Shown: positions 34,970 through 43,792, counted from the stretch's first letter. The stretch: DNA of 43,792 nucleotides from Deltaproteobacteria bacterium (GCA_016187835.1 JACPIY010000078.1:1-43792), one strand, 5' to 3'. The notes: a model not told the origin generated them from the sequence alone. Made by a program: numbers and translations.

Positions 34970-36595
34970 ATGGGCAAAATTTCACATAACTCCTCCGCCG
35001 AGAAGATTGTTCAGTCCGAGTTAGACACCACACCCGATAAAAAACACGTTGGGAATTGGGTTCTTGCGGCGACGATTCTGGGAAGCGGTATGGCCCTTAT
35101 TGACAGCACTGCTATGAATGTAGTGCTTCCGGTGCTGCAGTTGGAGTTTAGCATTTCTATCACTACCGTTCAGTGGATTATCGAAGCCTATGCCCTTTTC
35201 CTCGCCTCCCTCATGCTTTTGGGCGGTTCTTTGGGCGACCACTTTGGTCGTAGGCGAATATTTGCCTCTGGCATTGTACTATTCACAGTGGCTTCTGTAT
35301 TCTGTGGTATCGCAACAGATGCAACTCATCTTATTATCGCCAGGATTTTTCAGGGAATAGGAGGGGCGTTGCTTGTGCCGGCCAGTCTGGCGATTATCAA
35401 TGTCTCGTTCAAAATAGAACATCGCGGACGGGCAATCGGCGCGTGGTCGGGCTTTACGGCTATAACAACGGCACTCGGCCCTGTCCTGGGAGGTTGGCTT
35501 GTTGATAATATATCTTGGCGTTCTGTCTTTTTTATAAATGTCCCTATAGCAATCATAGTGCTTTGCATACTGTTCTTCGGTGTCCCTGAGAGTCGTAATA
35601 AAGAGGGTAGCGGCAAGCTCGACTTGTGGGGCGCACTTTTGGTAACTACCGGTCTTGGAGGAATAGTATTTGGGCTTGTCGAATCGTCCGGCCGTGGCTT
35701 TAACCACCCCTTGGTGTTAGGATCACTGATATTTGGGTTCTTAGTGCTTATCGCTTTTATTATTTTTGAGGGCTACGTCTCAACGCCGATGATGCCTCTT
35801 AATTTGTTCCATTCAAGAAACTTTAGCGGCGCAAATATAGTCACTTTTCTTTTGTACGGAGCCTTTGGCGGATCGTTGTTTTTCATTCCCTTTAACCTCA
35901 TTCAGGTGCAGGGTTATTCAGCTGCTTCTGCCGGCGCCGCTTTTCTACCCTCGATCCTGATTATCTCCCTATTTTCGCGCCAAGTTGGTGGCATGGTTGG
36001 CCGCTATGGTGCAAAGATTCCGTTAGTGGTTGGGCCGACCATAGTTGCCCTTGGATACCTGATGTTTGCAATACCGGGCATTGGTGGAAGCTACTGGTCA
36101 ACTTTTTTCCCCGCGGTGGTGGCATTGGGCTTTGGTATGGCAATCACAATTGCACCGCTTACGACCACAGTAATGAATGCGGTGGAGGAGGACCACTCTG
36201 GCCTGGCTTCAGGTATTAACAATTCTACCGCGAGGATCGCAGGACTGCTCTCTATTGCAGTGCTGGGTATTATTATCTTGCACGCCTTCAATAGCAGTCT
36301 CGATAACCACCTTGCTAGCCTTCAACTACCTCCTGAAACTCGACAAATCATTGACGAACAGAGGATTAAATTGGCCGCTATAGAGTTACCCTACAATATC
36401 AGCAGTGAACTTAGGGACGGGCTTAAAAAGTCCATCGCGGAATCATTCGTTGCCAGCTTCCGCATTATCATGTTCATTACTAGCGGGCTTGCATTGGTAA
36501 GCGCTCTCATGGCTTGGCTAACAATCGAAGGCACGGGGACTCGACCGAAGTTAGTGGCAAAGGATTCCAAGATTACCCGACTCGATCAGGTCTAA
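34970..36595 (+). CDS. MFS drug exporter, DHA2 (EmrB/QacA) family
   Basis: 541 residues with 14 predicted membrane helices, the DHA2 layout. DSTAMNVVLPVLQLEFS in TM1, GGSLGDHFGRRRIF motif A between TM2 and TM3, GIGGALLVPASLAII in TM4, and the antiporter motif C GPVLGGWLVDNISWRSVFFINVP in TM5. C-terminal TM14 is followed by a basic cytoplasmic tail. No partner membrane-fusion (EmrA) gene or TetR-type regulator is adjacent. Exports lipophilic compounds by proton antiport, substrate unknown. Divergent from pntA. Confidence 0.92.
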   Translation: MGKISHNSSAEKIVQSELDTTPDKKHVGNWVLAATILGSGMALIDSTAMNVVLPVLQLEFSISITTVQWIIEAYALFLASLMLLGGSLGDHFGRRRIFASGIVLFTVASVFCGIATDATHLIIARIFQGIGGALLVPASLAIINVSFKIEHRGRAIGAWSGFTAITTALGPVLGGWLVDNISWRSVFFINVPIAIIVLCILFFGVPESRNKEGSGKLDLWGALLVTTGLGGIVFGLVESSGRGFNHPLVLGSLIFGFLVLIAFIIFEGYVSTPMMPLNLFHSRNFSGANIVTFLLYGAFGGSLFFIPFNLIQVQGYSAASAGAAFLPSILIISLFSRQVGGMVGRYGAKIPLVVGPTIVALGYLMFAIPGIGGSYWSTFFPAVVALGFGMAITIAPLTTTVMNAVEEDHSGLASGINNSTARIAGLLSIAVLGIIILHAFNSSLDNHLASLQLPPETRQIIDEQRIKLAAIELPYNISSELRDGLKKSIAESFVASFRIIMFITSGLALVSALMAWLTIEGTGTRPKLVAKDSKITRLDQV

Positions 36596-36652
36596 GTAGC
36601 TAGCTCATTCGATGATTGGGACTAAGTAGAATCAGTTCTAAACGTGAACGTT

Positions 36653-37234
36653 ATGAATATCTACAACCTTGTGAGTCTTATAGGGATATTCATTCTAATG
36701 AGGATTTCAGGAGCTGAGTCTTTAAATGCTTCAAGCAACATCTTTGTAGGCATCGAATCGGTTTTTACAATTAAGCCTTATCTAAATGAAATGACTCGTT
36801 CAGAGCTTTGCACGGTTTTAACCGCCTGTATGGCAACGGTTTCATCTAACGTGCTTGCTATTTATGTTTTTTCTCTTCAGAACCAGTTTCCCACTATTGC
36901 TGGTCACCTGGTTTCCGCATCAGTTCTTTCGGCCCCCGCGGCGCTCATAATGTCCAAAATCATCGTGCCGGAGAGGGAAGTACCAAAGACATTAGGACTA
37001 AATATAAGCCCCGATTATGATAGGGGAAATAACATGTTTGAAGCCATAATAAACGGAGCCGAGAGCGGGATTAAGCTCATTGGGGGTATTTCGGCTCTTG
37101 CGCCCGGCAAGAAAGGGATTATTGCGAAAGTAGGGCTTCGCGCCCCCATAGCGGCTACCCTTGCCTGCTTTATGACAGCCTGCGTTGCAGGAACTTTTTT
37201 TACAACAAATGGTTCTATTTTGCTTGGCGGTTAA
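36653..37234 (+). pseudogene. Concentrative nucleoside transporter (NupC/CNT) with two internal deletions
   Basis: The open frame has the family's start (MNIYNLVSLIGIFILM), then jumps to SGAESLNASSNIFVGIESVF, KPYLNEMTRSELCTVLTACM, FPTIAGHLVSASVLSAPAAL, NNMFEAIINGAESGIKL, then jumps again to VGLRAPIAATLACFMTACVA and NGSILLGG, the family C terminus. CNT proteins have about 400 residues; about 194 remain. Roughly 130 residues are missing after residue 16 and a further block after ISAL. Both joins keep the reading frame. Too few helices remain for transport. GTG at 36644 is an alternative start. Confidence 0.75.
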
Positions 37235-37241
37235 AGAATTA

Positions 37242-37302
37242 TTGGCCACAGAGGACACAGAGTTCACAGAGCGTTTATTTAAAAAATATTTCTCTGTGCT
37301 AA
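37242..37302. repeat. Inverted GCCACAGAG-type repeat
   Basis: TTGGCCACAGAGGACACAGA continues to GTTCACAGAGCG, followed by TTCTCTGTGCTAA as opposing arm. Same family as 33438-33508. Between the CNT remnant and the DUF1648-like gene. Confidence 0.6.
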
Positions 37303-37340
37303 AAAAATTTGCTTAGGGTTTATTTAATGGAGTTAACTGA

Positions 37341-37852
37341 ATGGATTCCAAAAGAGTTGGTCTTCTGTTTTCAATAATACTACTTTTTGCTTGCATACTT
37401 AACATGATAGTAACATGTCAAATACTGCCCGACAGAATAGCCGTTCAATTTGACCTAGATAACAATCCGACTAGTTGGCAGCACAAGTCCGGTTTTATCA
37501 AATTGTATCTAGGTATTCTGTTAGGACTTAATACTCTCCTTCTTGGAATACTCCCCAACTTTCTATCCAAAATCCCGATTCACTCATAAACGTTCCCTGG
37601 AGGAAATACTGGTTTTCAAACCCCCAAAGAAGGTTAAAAGCCCTTGATAGAATGCAGACTGTCCTGGCCTTCACGGGAGTTTTTGTAAACTTTGTGTATT
37701 TATTTGTATTTCATATCATATATCAGGAAAACACTGAGAGTCCATTCCTCCACGTTCCCGTTGATATTGGCGTATATTTCATCCTGTTGCTATCCGTTGT
37801 TCTTGTGGCAGGAAAATTTTTGTACATGAAGCCGCCTAAGGCGGATATCTAA
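37341..37852 (+). pseudogene. DUF1648-like membrane protein, frameshifted
   Basis: The N-terminal part, MDSKRVGLLFSIILLFACIL and DRIAVQFDLDNNPTSW, matches the DUF1648 motif (P-x-x-hydrophobic-P-x-HF/QFD), which occurs alone or in SdpI immunity-type proteins. At about 37574 a C3 run is one base short; with C4 it continues DSLINVPWRKYWFSNPQRR and two further membrane helices, 171 codons in total. Four membrane spans in all. Function unknown. Confidence 0.7.
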
Positions 37853-37964
37853 GCTTAGAAAAGCGAGATTCAATCTAAAGAAGTGTAAGTTGAACTTATC
37901 AGTGCAAGTGTAATGGAAACTTACTTAAAATTAATTTACCGAACTAGTAACTGGCTAAGTAAAC

Positions 37965-38052
37965 AGGGTAGCCAACGAGTCTTGCTCGTTGCCGCCTAAC
38001 CGTTCGGCTGAGCTCACAACGAGGCCCACCAGCAAGACTGGTGGTCTACCCT
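37965..38052. repeat. 88-bp composite inverted element between convergent genes
   Basis: Outer ends AGGGTA/TACCCT enclose two hairpins, CAACGAG-TCTTG-CTCGTTG and CCACCAG-CAAGA-CTGGTGG, plus a linker with GTTCGGCTGAGCTC. Single copy here. Being between two converging genes it could also act as a two-way terminator. Confidence 0.65.
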
Positions 38053-38105
38053 TTAATCTTTTTTCTTGAGAAATTATGTTGAACTCGCGTTGATAAAAGT
38101 CAAAG

Positions 38106-39458
38106 CTACCGCTGCTCAAGCGTCATAAGCATGCCGTATTTTGGTCTAAGCGTGATAAGCGGCTTGAGTTCAACCCTATGCCCAGGTACAAGTCCTGCCT
38201 TCCATTTCCGGGCAAGGGTGGATAAAACAAGAATCCCCTCCATCCAGGCAAATGATTCGCCGATACATCGCCTCGGTCCGCCTCCGAAAGGAAAGTAGGC
38301 AAATTGAGGACGGGAAGCCTGTTGCTCAGGAGTCCATCGCTCAGGGTCAAACCGCAATGGGTCGGGATAGTAGCGTGCGTCCCGATGCGTAACGTACTGG
38401 CTCATGAAAACGAAACTCCCTGCAGGCACAACGTATCCACCTGCTTCGTAATCGTCAATCGCACGACGTGCCACTGCCCATACGGGAGGGTAAAGACGCA
38501 TAGACTCTGCAAAGACCATTCGAGTGTAAGAAAGGCGATCCAGATCTTCCACCGTTGGCAGCCGATTTCCTAAAATTGTATCGAGCTCTTCGTGAAGCCT
38601 GTTCTCTGCTTCAGGATGTTGAGAAAGCAGGTACCAGGTCCATGTCAGAGCATTTGCAGTTGTCTCGTGCCCTGCCAGGAAAAGAGTCATTGCCTCATCG
38701 CGCACCTGTAAATCCGTCATACCCCTACCGTCTTCCTCTTCGTCCTGAGCCATTAGCAACATCGAAAGAAGGTCACCCCTGTCTTCTCCCTTAGCTCTTC
38801 TTTCCTCTATCATCCCGTAGATGATAGCATCCAGTCTCTCCCGTGCTTTCTCAAACCTGCGTGTGCTGGGAAGCGGGAGCTTATCGAGAATTTCAGAGAA
38901 TGGAAGAACCGTCCGTGGGAACATCTCTATGATTACAGTTATGGTCTTGCCGATATCTTCTGCTTCCGATTCGACATCCGCATCAAACAGGGTCTTGGCT
39001 ACAATTGCCATAGTTAAGCGCATCATTTCATTATTCATGTCCACCGTTGTCCCTTCCTGCCATCGCTCTCCCATAAGCGAAGCATAATCCACCATCGCTT
39101 TTCCATAGCTGGCAATTCTCTTGTGATGAAATGCAGATTGGATAATCCGGCGCTGGCGCAGATGAACATCCCGCTCGCTGGTGAGAAGCCCTTCACCAAG
39201 CACAAGCTTAGCCCTCTCCAATGCCCTGCTTCTCAAAAAATTCCGATGGTGTGTTACAAGCACGTCTTTTATTAAATCCGAGTGATTTAATAAGAAAGCT
39301 TCACGCGGACCAAGTTTGAAATAAGAAATATCCCCGTAGTCACGGGCAGATTTGGTCAAAAATCCGAGAATGTCCCGATAAAAATCAATGAGCGAGCCAA
39401 CAAATGGCTTCCCTTTGGGACCTGGAGGATGTAAAAGAGTGGGCATGATACAATACAT
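38106..39458 (-). CDS. Cytochrome P450
   Basis: Soluble haem monooxygenase, 450 residues, no membrane anchor. Pro-rich [10 protein letters not shown] start, C-helix [14 protein letters not shown]-helix [15 protein letters not shown] (oxygen activation), ESMRLYPP (ExxR), PERW and the haem loop [16 protein letters not shown] with the Cys ligand near residue 400. The pattern fits the CYP4/CYP102-like class that takes fatty-acid or hydrophobic substrates. No redox partner gene is adjacent. Start at ATG 39458 or ATG 39446 ([10 protein letters not shown]); AGGAG is nearer the first. Follows the Vgb-like gene by 26 bases, so one operon. GC seems higher than in the left half of the window. Confidence 0.93.
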   Translation of the reverse strand: MYCIMPTLLHPPGPKGKPFVGSLIDFYRDILGFLTKSARDYGDISYFKLGPREAFLLNHSDLIKDVLVTHHRNFLRSRALERAKLVLGEGLLTSERDVHLRQRRIIQSAFHHKRIASYGKAMVDYASLMGERWQEGTTVDMNNEMMRLTMAIVAKTLFDADVESEAEDIGKTITVIIEMFPRTVLPFSEILDKLPLPSTRRFEKARERLDAIIYGMIEERRAKGEDRGDLLSMLLMAQDEEEDGRGMTDLQVRDEAMTLFLAGHETTANALTWTWYLLSQHPEAENRLHEELDTILGNRLPTVEDLDRLSYTRMVFAESMRLYPPVWAVARRAIDDYEAGGYVVPAGSFVFMSQYVTHRDARYYPDPLRFDPERWTPEQQASRPQFAYFPFGGGPRRCIGESFAWMEGILVLSTLARKWKAGLVPGHRVELKPLITLRPKYGMLMTLEQR

Positions 39459-39484
39459 TATCTCCTAAGCTAATTTCCTTTCAG

Positions 39485-40453
39485 TTATTCTAACCGAACT
39501 ACAACTAACTTGTGTACTCCAGACTCTGCTCCCCATATCTCGCCTTTCCTCCCCAGAATCTGACGTACATTGGCCGAGGAGCTGGGTAGCGTGAGGGTTT
39601 GAAAGGATTCCTTTTTCGGGTCAAACCGCACTAGTGCGTTAGCGCCAAAATCGCTCAACCATACCGTGTCGTGTTCGTCTACATATACGGCGTAAGGACG
39701 GGGACTCTCTCCAGGAAGACGCCACTGCTGCCACTTATTTGCTGATGGATCATACACGCTGACCTGCCCGGAGTTCCACTCGCTTACCCAAATTTTACCC
39801 TTAGAGTCAGACCACACCCGCCGTGCGCCTTGATTTGGCGTAGGCGGCTCGATTACCGTAGCCTTGCCGTCTTTCAGATTTATGTGAGCTATGTAGCTTC
39901 CTGCAAGCGAGGCAAAGTATACATCTCCCTTCGGGGTAGTTGTGATGCCATAAGGACCCCGACCATGTGGGACGTTAAACACCTTTACCTTGCCCTTAGC
40001 CGGGTCCAGTCGGCCATAAATGCCACTCTGACCCGTGAACCAAAGCACTCCATTCCGGTCGAATGTAGCAGTATTGAGATTAGCGTATCCAGTATCCGAC
40101 GGTAGAGGGAATTGTTTTACCTCTTCCGTCTTAGGGTCTACCCGGACAATTGAGTTTAATCCACCGTCAGTAATCCAGGGTGCACCATCCGGTCCCACAA
40201 TGACACCGTGAGGTGCGGATCCTTTACCAAGCTGAATGTGCTTGGTTTTCCCAGTCTTTGGATCCAATCTTCCCAGTTCACCCGTACACTGAGCGGTGTA
40301 CCAGACAGAGCCATCTGGCGCAGGCGCAACGTCGTGAGGGCATGATCCTCCCGGTACCGGATATTCCTGAATTGTTGGCTTGGATTGTTGTGCAATACTG
40401 AGTCCACCCAAAATAGTGAACAGGAACAAAACGGATAACAGTAACCTTTTCAT
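39485..40453 (-). CDS. Exported Vgb-like beta-propeller (virginiamycin B lyase family)
   Basis: 322 residues from ATG 40453, chosen because AAGGAG precedes it and it begins MKRLLLSVLFLFTILGGLSI, a Sec signal peptide. The body is a series of about 40-residue repeats (PDGSVWYTAQCTGELGRLDP, PDGAPWITDGGLNSIVRVDP, NGVLWFTGQSGIYGRLDP, KGKIWVSEWNSGQVSVYDP, HDTVWLSDFGANALVRFDP), a seven-bladed propeller of the Vgb type. Family members are mostly not antibiotic lyases and I would not infer resistance: the protein is exported and the catalytic His residues were not verified. Cotranscribed with the P450. Confidence 0.85.
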   Translation of the reverse strand: MKRLLLSVLFLFTILGGLSIAQQSKPTIQEYPVPGGSCPHDVAPAPDGSVWYTAQCTGELGRLDPKTGKTKHIQLGKGSAPHGVIVGPDGAPWITDGGLNSIVRVDPKTEEVKQFPLPSDTGYANLNTATFDRNGVLWFTGQSGIYGRLDPAKGKVKVFNVPHGRGPYGITTTPKGDVYFASLAGSYIAHINLKDGKATVIEPPTPNQGARRVWSDSKGKIWVSEWNSGQVSVYDPSANKWQQWRLPGESPRPYAVYVDEHDTVWLSDFGANALVRFDPKKESFQTLTLPSSSANVRQILGRKGEIWGAESGVHKLVVVRLE

Positions 40454-40566
40454 AATTCTTAACTCCTTTTCGTAACAACAACTCTTCATAGTATCTTTTT
40501 CATAAAAGTTTAAAGGATAACGAATATAAGTTTACAAAATATAGGGAACTGATTGCATGAATTGTA

Positions 40567-40594
40567 AAATTTACCGATTGAGGATCGTAAATTT
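40567..40594. promoter_or_regulatory. AT-rich near-palindrome upstream of the Vgb/P450 operon
   Basis: AAATTTAC-C-GAT, TGAGG, ATC-GTAAATTT. It lies about 115 bases before the Vgb start and 49 bases after the end of the NACHT gene, so it could be an operator of the operon or a hairpin at the end of the previous gene. Not seen elsewhere. Confidence 0.3.
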
Positions 40595-40642
40595 ATCCTA
40601 TCAGAAATTGGGAAAGTTTTTTGTTTAATATTTTATTAAGAA

Positions 40643-42587
40643 TTACTTATCCGCTGATAGATTGTCCGCCAACCATTTTGCTTCTTTTCGTACCCTCTGT
40701 GATGGATCATTCTCTACTCGGTTTTGCAGCATCGGCAATGTTTGCGGATCATCACGGAAATTCTGGGCCAGAGCGGAGACGGCAGCTCCGCGAACATAAT
40801 CATCAGAGTCGTTGACGGCATGGTCTTGCAGTATCGGCAAGGTTTGTGGATCATTGCGCCAACCCTTTACAAGTGCAAACTGTGCTAGAATGCGATAAGC
40901 ATTATCACTGTGAGTGGCATACTTGAAGATTGCCTGGTGAATCTCGTGGAGGCCTTTACCAACTGAACCGATGAATTTGCCAACTAACGTAGCCCAATGC
41001 CACCTCACATCAAATACTTTAAGTTCCCTGAGCCACTCTACCAGTACGCGTCGATGGGGACAATTATGACCGATCGTTTCTACAAATGTTACGACTTGCT
41101 TCTCTAGAAATTGCTCTTTAGAAACTTCATAATGCTCTAGTCTTATATCTGTCCTGTAATATTCTAATAATGAACAAACGACTTTCAACAACCGTCTCGC
41201 AGCTTCCGCTAACGTGCTGAGATTTCTAACCTCACTCAAGCATTGCACCGCTAACTCGATATTCCAAGGCGGTCGTGTGTCATTATATGAGGACAGAGGT
41301 TGTCGTACTTCATTTATAAGACAATTAATAATCTCTCCAGCAAACTTCTCGTCAATCATGCTGCATATCAGACGAAGAACCTCGTGCCAACTCTGATCTT
41401 CCCAGTGTGTGCACTATACGTCTTGCTTCAATTGCTCAAGTGTCATATCACGTGTCTTTTCAAACCTGTGGACAAACGCCATAGCGCAGAAGTATTCCAG
41501 GAACGCGCGATGAACAAAACCATACAGGTTAGCACCATAGAGGGACAAGACGAAGTTGCGTTCGCGGAACTGTTCTATCATCACCCGTGCAATTTTTGTG
41601 GCATTGGTAGGCGACTGGCTGTAACGTTCCTTCAGGTAACCTTCAAACTCCGCCTGAAGGTGTTCGTGGTAAATGTAGTTACCTGCCAACCCGCCCAAAC
41701 CGCCCTGCATGTTGAACGCCAGTCGGCGCAGTAGTTCTTTTTTATCCTCTTCACCGATAAAATTGGCGTTTACGCGTTGGTCTTTCAGGCGCTTGTTTAC
41801 GTCCCAGTGCTGAATTAACACACTCACTGCGTGGTCATAAAGTTTCCATCGTTCACGGGGAAGTTCTTGATGCTTGCCGATGATAGCCACAATTGTCAGC
41901 AACATCGGGTTGCCCGATAGTTGGCGGATAGACACCGAATCCTTGAATGAACGCATGATGCGCTTGCGTCGCTCCTTAGCCTCGTCAGGGCGGTCGCTCA
42001 GCGCCAACACATACCAACGCTCCACAAACGTCGCCACCTGCTTCTCAGCTAGATCTTGCAGAGTGAAGTGTGCGAAACCTGCGTCCGTCAAAATCTTCCG
42101 TCGATACCCGATGACCCGGCTGGTGACAACGATGCGCGCCTTCGGATAATCGGACATAAAGCCTACTATCTGGCGCGTGCAGATTTGAAACGATCGCCAC
42201 CGTGTTTCTCAGCTAGTTCATCGCGGAGTTTTCTGATTTGTGTTTTGTCATCGTCAATAAAGTCAGGCGGCCAGGGCGCTTTACCATCAAGCAGAAAGTC
42301 AAGCACTGTTTGCCGTGTTTGACTGCTTGGCGATATTCCATTGCAGTGATAGAGAGTTTTTTGCGATTTTTCTTCTTTGGGATCCAGCCATAACGCCAGG
42401 CAAAAATACCGACATACAAATCGCACGTTGCAACATCTTCAAGGCACTTGTCAACGGGATGCTTGTCTTCGGCAACGTAATATTCCATAGCCACGTCTTC
42501 ATGCCCCATTCGACGCAGCACCAGCGATGCTTTACTGCGAAATTCTTGCAAATCGAGATAAGTTGATGAAACGTAAACTTTTGCCAT
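40643..42587 (-). pseudogene. DUF4062-NACHT-HEAT (STAND-type) gene, decayed
   Basis: Start MAKVYVSSTYLDLQEFRSKA, the DUF4062 domain typical of STAND NTPases, to DLYVGIFAWRYGWIP. One base is missing at about 42301 (repair gives CLIFLLDGKAPWPPDF). At about 42160-42180 the DUF4062 linker (DELAEKHGGDRFKS) jumps to YPKARIVVTSRVIGYR, which follows Walker B in NACHT proteins: the whole Walker A/B segment is gone and the frame changes. The helical NACHT part follows (LSGNPMLLTIVAIIGKH, FVHRAFLEYFCAMAFV). At 41416-41414 an in-frame TAG sits before CTHWEDQSWHEVLRLIC; the HEAT repeats (YRILAQFALVKGWRNDPQTL, VRGAAVSALAQNFRDDPQTL) end at 40643. Related intact proteins are suspected phage-defence or signalling switches. 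Confidence 0.8.
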
Positions 42588-42833
42588 AGCTTAATCAATA
42601 AGCAAGTTTCCTAAGTAAGCTAGAACCTTGCGTTAGGGTTACTATCATAACTCACTTTAATAAAAAACTTTCACTTTGCCAAAACGCTTTATATTTTAAT
42701 AAGGTTCTTCGAAAAGATAAATTGGCTTCATCTTTATCCCAAATTGGTAGACTCTAACCAATCTAAGGTAGATTATATAACAATTTTCGCATCATATCGT
42801 TCGAGTGAAAGATTGGTCTAGGGACTGAAGCAA

Positions 42834-42971
42834 ATGGATGACATTCAAACCCTTCGCCGTATTTTAAAGGAAAATCACACTATTGCTGTAGTTGGGCTTT
42901 CGGCAAATTTGTATCGTCCGAGCTATTTTGCTTTAGGAGACGAGACGTCGCGTCATTGCAACTTTGGTTGA
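42834..42971 (+). pseudogene. N-terminal stub of a CoA-binding protein (YccU-like)
   Basis: MDDIQTLRRILKENHTIAVV then GLSANLYRPSYFA is the start of a CoA-binding Rossmann protein (IAVVGLS nucleotide loop; homologues continue with a glycine- and proline-rich core of about 100 residues). After residue 33 the sequence is unrelated (LGDETSRHCNFG) and stops. The right part was lost by a deletion or rearrangement near 42933. Confidence 0.65.
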
Positions 42972-42974
42972 AGA

Positions 42975-43130
42975 ATGAGTCCATTTCGCTCATTCCATGA
43001 AAGAAAGTCATTTAAGCTGTATCCTCTTGGCCTATGGGTACTCATAGCTTTCTCTCTATATCGGTTTTATAGAGTAGATTATGATAATCTTAATATCAAG
43101 ACAAAACATCGGATCCTCTCTATTCCCTGA
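42975..43130 (+). CDS. Small ORF with one membrane segment, doubtful
   Basis: 51 residues, MSPFRSFHERKSFKLYPLGL, with a hydrophobic stretch YPLGLWVLIAFSLYRFY and a basic tail. No convincing ribosome site and no family recognised. It sits at the rearranged end of the CoA-binding stub and may be fortuitous. Confidence 0.25.
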   Translation: MSPFRSFHERKSFKLYPLGLWVLIAFSLYRFYRVDYDNLNIKTKHRILSIP

Positions 43131-43205
43131 ACCCCCTTCCCTACTTTTTCACGCCGAGTTCCAGGAGTTGCAGAGTTGCAAATTGGCGAAGACCCGATTC
43201 ATTTG

Positions 43206-43792
43206 TCAATTCGAGAACTTTTTAAAGTCGGCTGCGGCTTTGTCTTTTTCGCCTTTGTCACGGCAGGCGAGCCCGCGATTTTTATAGGCTACTGCATAGG
43301 TAGGCTTAAGCTTAATTGCTTGATTATATTCAGTAATGGCACGTTCAAGGTTTCCCTTGTTGTAATAGATAACTCCTCGGTTGTTGTAGGCTTTGGCATA
43401 GTCGGGCTTGAATTCAATGGCTTTGTTATAGTCAATGATTGCACTTTTATAATCACCTTTATAGTGGTAAGCAAGGCCACGATTATAGTAGGCATCAGCC
43501 AAATTTGGGGCGAGTTCGAGAGCCCAGTAATAATCTTCTATGGCACGGTCTTGATCCCCCATATGGTGGTAAGTAAGCCCACGGTTGACATAGGTTATGG
43601 CCTAGTAGGGTTTTAGTTTGATTGCATGATTAAAGTCGGCAATCGCGAGGTCATATTCTCCTATATGAGAGTATGTAATTCCCCGGACGATGTAAGCATC
43701 AACGTAGTCGGGTTTAAGCTTGATTGCGTGATTGAAGTCTGCAATAGCCTGTTTATATTGACTTTTATTGTCATATGATAAGCCACGGTAAG
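43206..43792 (-). pseudogene. TPR-repeat protein, C-terminal part, with one in-frame TAG
   Basis: At least five 34-residue tetratricopeptide repeats, for example AYYNRGLAYHYKGDYKSAII, AYNNRGVIYYNKGNLERAIT and AYKNRGLACRDKGEKDKAAA, ending DFKKFSN. The gene continues beyond the window. At 43604-43602 a TAG lies in KPY-stop-AITYVNRG; the repeat consensus has D-Y-A there, so a Tyr codon is likely to have been lost. Downstream of it an ATG at 43562 gives a 118-residue fragment. TPRs mediate protein contacts; no partner is visible. Confidence 0.8.

Noticed and set aside
39485-40453. Streptogramin resistance gene
   Set aside because: Only the propeller fold is supported; the protein is exported and the family is mostly not antibiotic lyases.
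40643-43792. Defence island
   Set aside because: Only one decayed NACHT gene; its neighbours (TPR fragment, CoA-binding stub) are not specific for defence.

Overview
This 43.8 kb window comes from a bacterial chromosome of moderate, roughly low-40s GC (judged by eye). The organism is probably Gram-negative: there is a lipoprotein signal on the gamma-glutamyltransferase, Sec signal peptides on two exported proteins, a proton-translocating transhydrogenase and GlnD. A perfectly spaced CIRCE operator in front of groES-groEL implies HrcA control of heat shock. The gene set and the many short palindromic intergenic repeats resemble deltaproteobacterial or related uncultured lineages, but I cannot place the phylum from the sequence alone.

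Layout. 1-3564 (minus): groEL start, groES with CIRCE and promoter, a YraN-type nuclease-fold protein, and a broken mutS. 3908-7968 (plus): PduO-type cobalamin adenosyltransferase, SAM O-methyltransferase, GlnD. 7982-15781 (minus): a large signalling cluster (CheB-CheR fusion, multi-sensor histidine kinase, REC-PAS protein, NarL-like regulators, kinase remnant, receiver) in which every member carries a frameshift, an in-frame stop or a truncation. 16185-20117 (plus): nadB, nadC and nadA for de novo NAD synthesis. 20268-24457: gamma-glutamyltransferase, frameshifted msrB, frameshifted REP-associated transposase, ArsA-type ATPase with an Hsp20-like tail. 24596-26373: small membrane protein, thioredoxin, HtrA-like protease.

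26671-28407 is a compact unit: a MarR regulator, a short-chain dehydrogenase and a small secreted protein. Each is preceded by a copy of the palindrome GTGTATATACAC, and the marR copy overlaps the -10 box. It reads as a self-contained, self-repressed regulon and is the most coherent apparently undescribed system I see. After it come remnants (a small frameshifted gene, a sigma region 4 tail), an Fe-S/SCP2 fusion protein broken by an amber codon, a tandem universal stress protein, and a PntA1 / PntA2-PntB transhydrogenase pair. Then follow a 14-TM drug exporter, an internally deleted nucleoside transporter, a frameshifted DUF1648-like protein, a Vgb-like propeller plus cytochrome P450 operon, a decayed DUF4062-NACHT-HEAT (STAND) gene, a CoA-binding protein stub and a broken TPR gene.

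Two themes cross the window. (1) Disruption: about a dozen genes carry single-base indels, in-frame TAA/TAG codons or deletions, mostly accessory genes, while metabolic genes are intact. The broken mutS may be causal, or the damage may be sequencing or assembly error; the sequence alone cannot decide. (2) Repeats: at least six families of short palindromes fill the intergenic spaces. One 30-bp palindrome occurs as an identical copy inside the transposase gene whose family normally mobilises such repeats.
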